Assembly (NCBI GenBank): GCA_020631735.1 | Contig: CM036231.1 | Coordinates: 5,049,831 to 5,113,830 of the forward strand | Direction of reading: 5' to 3' | From: Saccharum officinarum | Lineage: Eukaryota; Streptophyta; Magnoliopsida; Poales; Poaceae | Length of the DNA stretch: 64,000 nucleotides | Shown: positions 23,083 through 34,506 of the stretch, piece after piece | Position numbering within the stretch: the stretch's first letter is position 1 | How the letters are laid out: each line of letters opens with the position of its first letter | The notes under the pieces: model-generated | Seen by the model: only the letters and a program-made list of their open reading frames with translations | Databases searched by the model: none | Told to the model about the DNA's origin: nothing | Translations under genes and position numbers: made by a program

Positions 23083-23841
23083 ATAATTCAACATTAAACA
23101 CATCTTACGGGTAATTAAAAACAAAAGTATTTGTTTGCGAAAAGGGTTAAACTCTAAAAATTATTTTATAGGTATGCCAGTGATCACAACCCTTAGCCCA
23201 AATAAGGACTCTTAGGTGGCTTATTATAAAGACTAACTTGGGGGCCTTGTTTGTTTCTGTTTCGTCGTCCATACGGCGTGAAATTGTATGGATGCCATCC
23301 ACTTGGGTGGTAATGTATGGATCAATTACCTCGACGCTCTGGTAAGTGTGAGTTGTGAGAGCATGATCGTCCAACCGGCGGTCTAGGGGAGAGTAGTTTT
23401 GGTGACTTGCATACTTACGTGTTTAAACCATGTAACTATGTAAGCACTTAATTGTGGGAACCTTATATCGGGTAGCTTTGATACTGAAGTATATACATTT
23501 GGGGATGTATATATGGAAAGTATTTAAATTACTGCTTTCTTGTGTGCTTATTTTGGGAATTGTTGGGCTGCAATGAAGTTTTCTGCAGGTACACTAACAG
23601 CGTAACGAGTAGACCGCTAGTTTCGCTTATATGAGAGAACGTATGTATGCCACCGCCTAGCGTTAGAACTTTAGGTTTCTACTAAGGTGAGAGGACGTAC
23701 GAAACGTGCATGCATCATGTTTAATTATATCATACATATCATTTACTCCCTCCTTAAAAATTTCTGTACTCCCGACTAAAGTAAATTTCGTATCCCCTAA
23801 ATGATCCTCACTTTAAGTCGTATCTTATCTTGTTGCTACAG
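23083..23841 (+). other. Leader of internal region 1
   Basis: AT-rich untranslated leader with no convincing ORF. An acceptor-like TTTTCTGCAG lies at 23580-23589. From 23644 it resembles the leader of element A. It ends CTTGTTGCTACAG, a good plant 3' splice site, immediately before the ORF1 ATG. Confidence 0.5.
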
Positions 23842-24456
23842 ATGGCACGTACCAAGAGGACCGCTCGTAAGTCCACTGGGGGCAGGGCACCGCGTCACCA
23901 GCTCGCTCCACGTGAGCCCCGCCCTGAGCCTACTGAGGTGGAAAGGCTGAGGGCAGAGCTGGCAGAGGTGACTGCTGCTAGGGATGCAGCACGGCAACAA
24001 CTGGAACAAGTGATTCATGATCGTGATCAAGAAACGCTTGCAGTCCAGAGGTTGACAGTGGCAAATCGCAACTGTCAACGCATGTTGGTCCGTGTGATGG
24101 AACAGAGGGATGAAGCCTGGCACGAGGAGAACGTTCTGAGAGCTCGTCAGTTTGAGCTCGAGCAACAGTTGGAGAACGCTGAAGAATACAATGATAATCT
24201 TCATGAAGAAGTGCACCGCCTGAACAACGAGCTTAATCCCCTGCTGCCTCAAAACAACAACGCCGATGAGGACATGGGTTCGGGAATCTTCATGGCTGAG
24301 GATGATGATGAAGTGGAGGTTGATGGACCACAGGATGCCCCACCTGCAGAAGCACCAGAGGAAGAGCCAGAAGAAGAAGAAGACGAGGAGTTAGAGCCTG
24401 TCAGTGATGAGGACGGCGGGGAGATCCTTGACACTGACTCGGAGGATGATGCTTAG
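23842..24456 (+). CDS. ORF1: histone H3 tail mimic with coiled coil and acidic tail
   Basis: Intact 204-residue frame between the 5' LTR and gag. It begins MARTKRTARKSTGGRAPR. With Met removed (expected before Ala), residues 1-21 equal the H3 tail except Q5R, K14R and K18H, so R2, K4, R8, K9, S10, T11 and R17 are all in native context. Residues about 31-136 are a heptad-rich coiled coil (RLRAELAEV, RQFELEQQLENAEEYNDNL). The last ~60 are Asp/Glu-rich. There is no histone fold and no membrane or signal segment. The start follows a splice acceptor, so it may be made from a spliced mRNA. The last two modules match ORF1 of element A. Function is unknown: decoy for H3 modifiers or readers, or partner of the element's own chromodomain, are inferences. 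Confidence 0.8.
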   Translation: MARTKRTARKSTGGRAPRHQLAPREPRPEPTEVERLRAELAEVTAARDAARQQLEQVIHDRDQETLAVQRLTVANRNCQRMLVRVMEQRDEAWHEENVLRARQFELEQQLENAEEYNDNLHEEVHRLNNELNPLLPQNNNADEDMGSGIFMAEDDDEVEVDGPQDAPPAEAPEEEPEEEEDEELEPVSDEDGGEILDTDSEDDA

Positions 24457-25112
24457 AGTAGTCATCACGTGCCTATAATGTTAGGATCGTCTTTTGTGCC
24501 CTCCCTGTGAAGGAGTGAGGCCTTGTAATAACTTGACTTTGGGATGTAAGGTTGAACCGTATGTTTCCTGAATGTAGTTTGAACCTGTTAATTTCGATCA
24601 CAACTTGATGTCTTATTATGTTGCGTTCGATGATGGTGTCACGATTAGCACCCTTCGGTGCCGCGACGAAACCGAGGGCCTCCTATGGCGCGCGACATAA
24701 GGCTGTGCTGCTTGGCACGCGCAGGTATCGAGGTGGCTAGTCATGATCCACCATGGAACTCTTCATTGAGAAGTCTCTTTGTGGTCAGTTTGAAGTAGCC
24801 TTTCACAGTCAACTAAAAATCTTGAGATCGAATCCAAGTACCGTGCAAAAGGTCAAAAATCACGTAGATAGCAACGTAAACGGTCCGGTAACCGTTGTGC
24901 TCCCGTGAGTGAGCCTTTATCAAAGAGCATCTTGTTGGATTACCAAGTATGATCTCGTCAAATGATGCGCTAGAATGGATTGTGCGGTTGTGATGAATTA
25001 TTGTGCCTTAATTATTATGAGAAATCTATTCATACAGTCAGATTGACATTTCGCCATAATTCATCTACAAATTTCCCACATCGTCAGTGCTCATTGGCTA
25101 TGCATTTTGCAG
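24457..25112 (+). other. Spacer between ORF1 and gag, with gag splice acceptor
   Basis: Non-coding, about 650 bp, repeated nearly unchanged at 53631-54286. It ends GCATTTTGCAG, a strong 3' splice-site match, directly before the gag ATG. This suggests gag-pol is translated from a separately spliced or downstream-initiated message. No IRES or promoter can be identified by eye. Confidence 0.5.
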
Positions 25113-26200
25113 ATGTCGTACAATCTACGCCGGGGTCGTGGAAATGAGGAGGAGGAACAGCCACCCCCTCCGCCACCACCTACTCCGGCCGAGTTGATGC
25201 AGACAGTGGTCGAAGGGCAGCGCATGTTGGCTGATGCTATGCGCCAGCTGGCTAACCGGGAGGCTCGTCCTGGCCGCCAGGGCCCAGAACCCAATCAATA
25301 CAGTGATTTCAAGGACTTTCTGGATACTAAGCCCCCGCTCTTCAAGGAAGCGGAAGAACCACTGCAAGCTGATGAGTGGTTAAATACTATTGAGCAAAAG
25401 TTTCGTCTGCTTCGCCTCACTGATGAGCTAAAGACTGAATATGCTTCTCATCAATTGCATGGTCCAGCGGGTATTTGGTGGAGCCACTATCGTTCCACAC
25501 TGCCTGCCAATGTCCCGATTGCTTGGGATCAGTTTAAGGCGGCATTCCGGGGAAATTATATCCCTCCCGGTCTTATGGCAATCAAGCACACAGAGTTTAT
25601 GAGGCTGTCGCAAGGAAACAAAAGCCTGACTGAATACTTGCAGTCCTTCAACAACCTGGCAAGGTATGCCACTGAGTTTGTGGATACCGATGCCAAAAAG
25701 ATTGCTAGCTTCAAAAGGGGCCTCGGCCCAAAACTGATGAAAACTATGGGCACTAGCAAATGTACTACTTTCAATGATTTCATCAGCGATGCTTTGACCC
25801 AGGAGAACAACAATACTATTTATTCTGCCTCTAAGAGCCGTAAAAGGGCCCTTGAGGCAAGTGCTTCTCAGTCAAGGGCCTCAGCGGCACCGAGGTCTTC
25901 CCCTCGCCCACCTGCTCAGAATACAAAGTTCCGTCCGCCGCAGAAGAAGCCTGCTGCAAAAACAGGGTTCCGTAAGGCTTATACCGTAGCTCTGCCAAAG
26001 GGACTTCTGGACAGAGCAGCTCTAGTGTTCCTCCTAGCAATATGCCTTGCTGGAACTGCAACAAGCCAGGCCATTGGTCCAGGAATTGTCCGTACCCTAA
26101 GAAAAATGTCAACCAAGGTAGTCGTCAGGGACACGCCCATTATAACAGCATTGAGGAAATTCCATCTGGTGAGGTGGTCACCGCTGGTAAGTTTCTAGTT
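25113..26200 (+). pseudogene. gag: Chromovirus gag (internal region 1, one frameshift)
   Basis: Starts MSYNLRRGRGNEEEE with a proline run. The gag core ([38 protein letters not shown]) is followed by a basic linker and the CCHC knuckle [14 protein letters not shown] at 26048-26089. A one-base deletion within about 26001-26023, compared with internal region 2, shifts the frame just before the knuckle. The basic linker also differs in sequence between the two copies around the deletion. Role: capsid assembly and RNA binding. Confidence 0.85.
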
Positions 26201-29200
26201 GACCAACACCCCGCAGTGGTACTTTTTGATTCAGGTGCTTCGCATTCCTTTATCAGTCCTAAGTTTGCATCCAAATTTGCACACAAGTTGCATACTGTTG
26301 AAGGTGTGGGTTATTGTATTAGTGCTGCAAGTGGGAATATTTCCACAAACAAAGTAGTGGGGAACCTTAAGTTTGAGATAGAAGGGCGAAGTTATTCGCT
26401 TGCCCTATTGGTTTTACCTGGTTTAGACATAGATGTTATCTTGGGCATGAATTGGATGAGTCAGAATGGGGTACTCATTGACACATCCGCTCGGGTAGTT
26501 ATGCTCAGAGATCCTACAGATCAAAAAGGTTTTCTAGTACAACTTCCCAGAAAGGTTGAATTGTCGGGGGAAATTCATGCTGTGCAAGCAAAGGCGTTGG
26601 CTGAAATTTCCGTAGTAAATGAATTTCCGGACGTTTTTCCCGATGATTTGCCGGGACTCCCTCCGGATCGGGATGTGGAGTTTAAAATCGAGTTGTTGCC
26701 TGGCACCGCACCCATCTCTAGGAGACCCTATAGGATGCCTCCAAATGAACTAGCTGAACTTAAGGTGCAATTGAATGAACTTTTGAAGAAAGGGTTGATT
26801 CGTCCTAGCTCATCGCCGTGGGGATGTCCTGCTATCTTTGTAAAGAAGAAGGATCAGTCGTTGCGGATGTGCGTAGATTATAGACCTCTCAATGCAGTCA
26901 CTGTCAAAAATAAGTACCCTCTACCGCGAATCGACATCTTGTTCGATCAGTTGTCTAAAGCTAAAGTTTTCTCCAAGATCGATCTAAGATCGGGCTACCA
27001 TCAAATTAAAATTCGCCCGGAAGATGTTCCAAAGACAGCCTTTTCTACCAGATACGGTCTTTATGAGTATCTTGTTATGTCTTTCGGCTTGACAAATGCC
27101 CCCGCACACTTCATGTACTTGATGAATTCGGTGTTTATGCCTGAATTGGACAAGTTTGTGGTGGTATTTATTGATGACATCTTGGTATATTCTGTGAATG
27201 AGGAGGATCACGCTGAACATCTGCGTATAGTCCTCACAAGACTGCGTGAACATCAACTATATGCAAAGTTCAGTAAGTGCGAATTCTGGCTTCGTGAAGT
27301 ACCTTTCCTTGGGCATGTGTTGTCCGATGGAGGAATTATGGTGGATCCCGCCAAGGTACAGGAAGTACTAAACTGGAAGGCTCCTATCTCGGTTCACGAG
27401 GTCGGAGTTTCCTTGGTTTGGCTGGCTATTATCGTCGCTTCATCCCGGATTTCTCCAAAATAGCCAAGCCAATGACTCGGTTGCTGCAGAAAGACACCAG
27501 GTTTGTCTGGACTCCTGAGTGTGATGCGGCTTTTCACCAACTACGAACCCTCCTAACCTCAGCTCCGGTTTTGGCACAACCGAATATCGAGAAACCATTT
27601 GATGTTTATTGTGATGCCTCAGGCATAGGTTTGGGAGGCGTTTTGATGCAGGAAGGCCGAGTAATTGCATATACCTCGCGACAACTTCGGAAGCATGAGG
27701 TGAATTATCCAACGCATGACTTAGAACTGGCTGCAGTTGTTCATGCTTTGAAAGTATGGCGGCATTATCTGCTGGGAAATGTCTGCAATATCTACACCGA
27801 TCATAAAAGCCTCAAATACATCTTCACTCAACCCGAGCTAAATATGCGTCAGAGAAGATGGCTCGAGTTGATTAAAGATTATAATCTTCAAGTACACTAT
27901 CACCCAGGCAAGGCAAATGTGGTTGCGGACGCTTTAAGCCGTAAGTCTCATTGCCATTCCTTAATTGAAACTGATTTTTACCAATCTCGCCTGTTACATC
28001 CGGCAGTCCTGTACAACATCACTGTCAGTGGTACTCTCAGAAATAGAATCATTGAGCTCCAAAAGACTGACCGGGTATCTTTCACATAAAACGGAAGATG
28101 AATGAAGGAGAGACTAAGCATTTCAGGTTAGATGACGAAGGTGTGCTGTGGTTTAAGGATAGGTTAGTGGTACCTAAGGACCGAGAGCTTAGAGATCAGA
28201 TCCTGTCCGAAGCACATTCGTCCAAGTTGTCCATCCATCCGGGTAGTAATAAGATGTATTATGATTTGAAACCCCTTTATTGGTGGACCAAGATGCGGAA
28301 AGAGATAGCTGCATATGTCGCTAGATGTGACACCTGTTGCAGAGTTAAAGCTGTGCACATGAAAGCTGGGCTACTTCAGCCACTTTCCATTCCAGGCTGG
28401 AAATGGGAAGAGATAAGTATGGATTTCATTGTCGGTCTTCCTCCTACTGTCAAAAATCATAATTCCATCTGGGTAATTGTGGATCGTTTGACCAAATCAG
28501 CTCACTTCATTCCAGTTAGAGTGGACTATCGTCCCACTGACTATGCTGAGTTGTACTTCAATCAGATAGTCCGGCTTCATGGGATACCTCGTACTATCGT
28601 TTCTGACCGTGGTCCCCAGTTCACTGCTCGCTTTTGGGAGCATTTGCATCACCTTCTGGGAACCAAGTTAGTGAGAAGCTCTGCTTATCACCCCCAGACA
28701 TCGGGTCAGACAGAACGAGTTAACCAAATCTTGGAAGATCTGTTGCGAGCATGCGTCATTTCATCCAAGGGTTCTTGGGAAAAATGGTTACCTCTAGCCG
28801 AGTTTTCGTACAATAATAGTTATCAAGAGAGTATTAAGATGGCCCCATTCGAAGCTTTGTACGGTCGAAAGTGTCGAACTCCACTAAACTGGGTAGAAGC
28901 TGGGGAAAGAAGGTATTATGGCATTGATTTTGTCCAGGAAGCCGAGGAACAAGTCCGTACCATCCAGAAACACATGGCTGCAGCGCAAGCGAGACAGAAA
29001 AGCTATGCGGATCGTCGTAGAAAACCACTCGAATTTGAAGTTGGAGACTTCGTTTATTTGAAAGTTTCTCCAATGAAGAGTGTCCAACGTTTTGGTGTTA
29101 AGCGGAAACTTGCACCAAGATACGTGGGTCCTTTCCAGATCATAGGCAAGAGTGGAGCTGTTGCGTACAAAATCCAGTTGCCTCCTGAGATGAGAGCCAT

Positions 29201-29516
29201 ATTCAACGTTTTCCATGTATCTCAGCTTAAAAAGTGTCTTCGAGTTCCTGAGGAACAAGTTCCTTTAGGTGATATCAGGCTGGAATCCGACCTAACCTAT
29301 GAAGAAAAGCCAGTCCGAGTGATCGATACTCAGGAACGAGTAACTAGAAGTAAAGTGGTTAAGTGGTACAAAGTGATGTGGAGTAATCAGGGAAGTGAGA
29401 GTGATGCTACGTGGGAACGGGAGGATTATTTGCGGGATGGTTATAAAGAATTCTATGAAAAATGGTACGCTTTCCAAATCTCGGGACGAGATTTTTATAA
29501 GGGGGGAGGGCTGTAA
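26201..29516 (+). pseudogene. pol: Chromovirus pol (internal region 1, two frameshifts)
   Basis: Protease ([10 protein letters not shown]), reverse transcriptase (FIDDILVYS near 27166), RNase H ([29 protein letters not shown]: all acidic motif residues present), integrase (zinc finger [29 protein letters not shown]) and a chromodomain-like tail ([20 protein letters not shown]). One-base deletions near 27405 and 28070 relative to internal region 2 break the frame; there are no premature stops otherwise. The stop codon TAA lies inside the 3' LTR start (C-TG-TAA). Either recently dead or carrying sequencing errors. Confidence 0.88.
29499..29511 (+). other. Polypurine tract (internal region 1)
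   Basis: AAGGGGGGAGGGC directly before LTR2, also within the end of the pol frame. Confidence 0.8.
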
Positions 29517-32500
29517 CACTTCAAGTGTTTAGTCCTTAATTGCATTGCATTTGCATGGCATAAACATAAGCATGCATCATTCATGTTTGTTATTTTATGT
29601 GATGCAACACATGTAATTATTCTAGGGTTTGTTTGATTTATTTCATGAAGTATTTGATAGATGGTGTAACAAAAAGGTAAGGTAGCCAATCATGACCTAC
29701 AACACCTTAGTTATACTTAGGGTAACATTTGGAACAAGGTTCATGTTGACCAAAATTACAAAATTGCCCTCCAAGAAAAGTTTGACCACCATTTGACCCT
29801 AGAAGGCTCTAGTTTGACCAGTTAAAAAGTCTAATTTAGAGACCTTGCATGGAGGAGCAACCTTAAGCAAAGTTGTAGAGAATTTCATAAGGAACAAAAG
29901 TTCTAATATGGCCATCTCATGAAAATGACCAGAGCATGCTCAAAAATGGCCCACAAGTCAGCTTGAGTGGTGATCAACACTTAGAAAAATTCTAAGTCTG
30001 GAAATTGAACTTTTCAGTTTCACTGTACCTCACTTTAGCAACTTGTAACTCACAAACTAGGCCAAACTAGACTATGAGCCAATTGACAAAGTTGTTGTCC
30101 ACACATAGCTCTACAACATTGTCAATATCACCATCACCTAGTTCTAAATGGTTTAGGAGATTTGGTGCCTAGAAAATCGGGTTTCAGTCGGCATTGTGAC
30201 TGAAACTAAGTTTCAGTTTTCGGGTGACCCACTTTGGAGTTCTGTAGTTTCAAATCTAGGCCGAACCAGCCCAAACTCCAATTGACAAACTTGTAGTCCT
30301 CATGTAGCTCTACAATTTTGGTATTATCATCTTCTTCTAATTCGAACTGGTTTGGGAGATAATCGGTGTTGAACTTGCCCTGTCAGTCGGTACCTTTGAG
30401 CTCTGAAACGAAACGTTCAGACACCGACGGCCGCGGCCGACCGCGTCGTGGCGCTCGGGCAGAGCCCGGTGGCCGCGTGGCGCGCATGTTCTGCCGACGC
30501 CCCACGTCGCCTGCGAGCTCAGCATGAAGACCAGGACGACCCGCTTCCCCTCCATTTCCATCGCCCTCCTTCCCCAGCTCACCGGTAAGGCGACCGAGCG
30601 TCCTCCGCCCCCACAGCCGGCTCCGCCGCCTTCGGTTGCGCCAACCACCGCGCCACCACACCCGAGAGCTCACGAACAGCACCGCCTGACCATACTCTAC
30701 AACCTCCGCACATTGGGTCAGCCGTTGGGTCAAGGTAGAGGGCAAATCACCCAATCAAACCTCGGCGGTGCGGAGCTCCGCCATGGCCGCCGCCATTGCG
30801 AGCTCACCACCGACGTCCTCTTTCACCCTCCTCTCTCTGTGGTCAGCGTTCGGAATAGTGTAGGCCTTCCTCTAGCTCTAGGCATGACCTTACCGTGGGA
30901 TGCGACGTCGCCGGAGCGGAACACGACGACCACCGTCGTCGCGCTCACCGCACCGCGTCACGGCACTCCGTGGCCAGGGTAGTTAGGACCTCTTCCAAAC
31001 CTCCTTTCTACCTCAATAGATTCGCCCGGGCGTAGTGAAGCTCGTACCGAGCCTAGACCGCCCCGTACCTCCTCACCGGCGACGGTGCGCCGCCACCGGA
31101 CATCACCGGCCGCCGCTCGCAGTGACAAGCCCCTTCCACCCCATCCCATCCGTTCCACGAGCACCAATCGACGCACCGGGTGACGGAGAACACGAGGCGG
31201 TGTCCGATTGGCCGAGCGAGCCCTTCTCCGGCGAGCTCGAGCTCGTCGGAGCTCGCGGGTCTCCGCCTCCCCTGTCTCCGGTCGCTGACCGCGGGGCCCG
31301 CCCGTCAGTGTCGCGCGCGGGCGGGAGCGCTGAGCGGGCCGCGCGCGCGCGAGTGTGGGCCGAGTTTTTCCGGGCCGGCCCAGTCGTCCGAAATGAAATT
31401 CATTTTTATTATTTTGTCACTGATTTTTGTACAAGTTGGAAAAATATAGATCTAGGGTTTTAATGATCCAAAAATCATGAGATAAATTTTATTAGGGTCT
31501 ACATAATGTGTAGTATTTTAGAAAAATATGGATCTGGCATGAGATGTTTAAAGTCTGTAAGAATTTAATAGATCCTTTAAATGTGTTCTGGAATGCATGC
31601 AAATTTGTTAAATTTATAACTTGAGCTGTAGTGTTCCATAAATCATGAAATTTGGTGGGTAGGTTACTCTATGCTAGCCCTAGCTCTGGTAAAAATTTGG
31701 GCATCAGTGATTAAGTAATTTCCAAGTTATAATGCTATCTTGTTATTCTAGGAAAGACTAAAATGAATTTTTGTAATTCTTCTACATGTGCAATGTTCTT
31801 ATAAATTTTTGGAGAATGTCTTGGTACCTTAGAGTGTCCAAGAAAATTAAGAAATCTGTTGTTTGACACTTTTTACTATGCTTGGTTATTTATACAAAAA
31901 TCAGCCTTTTTGGCTTGGGAATTTTGTGTAGGGAGTTCCTGTGAATAAATTGAGTTCAAAATTTTACAGTAGTCTCTTTGTGGGTCAGAGAGTCCCCTGT
32001 AATTTTTGTAGAATTTTAGGAGCAGTTTACATATATGTTTGAAATTCCACTTAATTACTTAAGTAAATTGAGAAATGGGTTTAAATAAGTGTTCTAGGTG
32101 GGCACACCTTACTTCCTGGTGTCTTTGTGATATTTGTGAACTTGTAGTAGCATTAGTTTGGTTTTAGAGAATGTTTGCCACATCAATAAATATTTAACCT
32201 TTGTAAGTTTAGGTTTTCTGGACAGCTAAGTAGTAACTCTAAATTTGGCTTTGATAAAATTGGTTGCTGGACAACTTGTAAATACCAAAGTTGGAGTAAA
32301 CTTGATGAACTAGCTTGTGTTAAAATTTGGAAGCATTTGGCTTAGTAGTTTGAGAGTTATTGTTGTTTAAAGTGGCAGTTCAAAATCTGCTACTCTCTGT
32401 TTTGGAGAGGACAGATTCTGGAACTTGTGAAGTTTGACCTGGAAAACTTAGGAGTTTGGAGTTGAGGTCTGAAAGTGAATGATAGTACATTTCTTAGGCT

Positions 32501-34506
32501 TTCCAGATTGGCTTAGATCATATCTTTTAGAATTGTAAATCTCCAGTTGTGATAAAAACAAGTAGCTGCTGTCCAGAATGCTTACTGTGGTGTTTTGCTG
32601 ATTGATATGGTGTGATATCCTAAGACATGCTACCTTTGTAATTGTTAGGTGTTAGGGCCTTAACTGAGGATGAGCAGCTTTATCTTAGGTTAAGTAGATT
32701 AGGTAAGTACTTCTTTACCGGAGAGGAAATTTGCACCTACTCTTTTGAAGTGATTTGAATAGAGCGTTAAATTGTTGTAATGCATTTCATTCCGAGCATA
32801 TTGCATCTTTCATTATGCATTCATGGGATTTATTATGCACTCATGCAATAGATGTACCGGAGGGGGTGACACTCCTCGAATTCGAGCCTGTAATTCCGAA
32901 GGAGAACCAGGAGCAGCAGGAGCCCGAGGATCCAGCAGGCGAAGGAGACGCCGCTGAAGACTTGCCAGAGTGCCCTGACCACAGGCCTGCAACCTTTCTG
33001 AAAGGCAAGCCCCGGTGCATGCTGAACCTACTGTTTTATAAATTAATCTTGAGTACTTTTAATTGTTTACTGCATTAAGTTGTAGGAGTTATATGAAAAC
33101 ACTCGTTGCATTATACCTGTCCTTGTCCAGATATCATACTGAATCCTATATTAGGTGTAGGCACGTGTCAATGCTTAGCCCTGCTTAGTACGGTAGAAGT
33201 CGGGTGATTTCCGGTCATCCGCGAGATGTAGGAAGGAGTCACGAGTGGCTTTATGGCTATCGTGGATGGAACCATGCTTAAAAATGAAATTGAGACCGGG
33301 CGGGAGTTCGATAGTACAGCCGCAAGACACTTCACGTCTTGGGTGTGGAGCTATGCCCGTCTGAGTCGTTTAAGGACCGATTCGCTGTACGTCCTTGAGT
33401 CATGTTGAACGCAGTCTAACACTTAGTTGGCCGGATAAGTCGTTCCGACCGCGAAGTCGAGTAGTATGGTTCAGGCCGGGAATCGAATGGTAGGTTGCAT
33501 CTTGGAGGAGAGAAAGGATGTGCTTGGGGACATTGGCGTGAGACCAAGGGGGGTTAGAGTCCCTATCACCTGGCAGAGTGTCGCCCTTGGGGACGCGACA
33601 TTATTCGGGCCCGCGATTCCTGAACTGTACAAAAGATGACCTGAGCAGCCCTCGCCAGGCGTGACTCGGTGAGTGTTAGAAATACCCCTCCAGCTGGATA
33701 GGAATTCGATTCGAATCGCCGTCGCTCCCGGTTAGTGAGCACTTGACTTGAGCAGCGGCAACGTAGACCTCATTAAATGAACTGGTGGTTAAGGGAATGA
33801 TACAATGCTGCCATAATGATATACCTGCTATGGATATAATAATCATGTTGTTTGATTATAATCAAGTGTATGTTTAGTACAGGTGCTAAGATAGATGACA
33901 GGTAAATGCTAAAAATAACTGCTAGTACAGGTTACAAGAGTTTAAATTACTTATGCCTTTATGCAAAATGTTATGTCAGCTAGCCTCTTGTGTAAGCCTT
34001 GCATAATCCTTGGTGTCACTTTATTTCTGGTTTTCGACGGGTAAGTCTAGCTGAGTACATTCCAGTACTCAGGGTTTATTCCCTCCTGTTGCAGATGACA
34101 TGCTTTATCAGGGATTCTGCAAGACGTGTCTCCACCCTGCGGGTGACGATGACTAGATCACAAGGGCGTGATCATCTTTATGTACTTTCCTCATGCTTTT
34201 GCGGGTTGTCGATCATCCAGACTGGCAGTATTTAATTAACTAGTGTGTGTTCTGCTTCCGCTACTTTCAAACTTGGTTTGTAATATTTGCTACTCCGTGG
34301 TGTAAACTTATTTCTGGACTACCTGTGAAATGTATCGTATGATGTTGTATGTTGAATGATGCGATCCTGGTTGTAAGCAGTTTGGTTTGAAATCCTTCGT
34401 GATTTCGATTGACTACCGGGATTATATGGGCTCAAGTTTGAAAATTTGAGCGCTTCGGTGCTTGTTTTCGTACTTGTGCTCTTATAATTTGGTCGGTTCT
34501 GTTACA
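29512..34506 (+). mobile_element. Tekay-type LTR2 (4995 bp, from a different copy)
   Basis: Complete LTR from TGTAACACTTC to TGTTACA. It differs from LTR1 and LTR3 at many more sites than these differ from each other, for example around 31040-31200 where the GC-rich part is clearly diverged. It carries the same exon-like pieces (32649-32702, from 32852, 34095-34156), conserved block (33191-33224) and hairpin (34051-34072). Its right flank is CACTA transposase coding sequence, so its element was inserted in a CACTA. CGCTT at 34507 is the candidate right duplication. Confidence 0.9.
32649..34156 (+). other. LTR2 copy of conserved coding-like exons
   Basis: 54-nt exon 32649-32702 with donor GTAAGT; second exon from 32852 in matching phase (here Asp instead of Gly at the junction) with the CPDHRP motif; terminal piece 34095-34156 ending in TAG. 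The motif variant reads HRPATFLKGKPR. Between copies, substitutions in the acidic stretch keep its charge. Confidence 0.4.

Noticed and set aside
18079..34506. LTR1 and LTR2 as the two LTRs of one intact element
   Set aside because: They flank internal region 1, but the target duplication GACAT and shared variants pair LTR1 with LTR3; LTR2 lacks GACAT at its right end.
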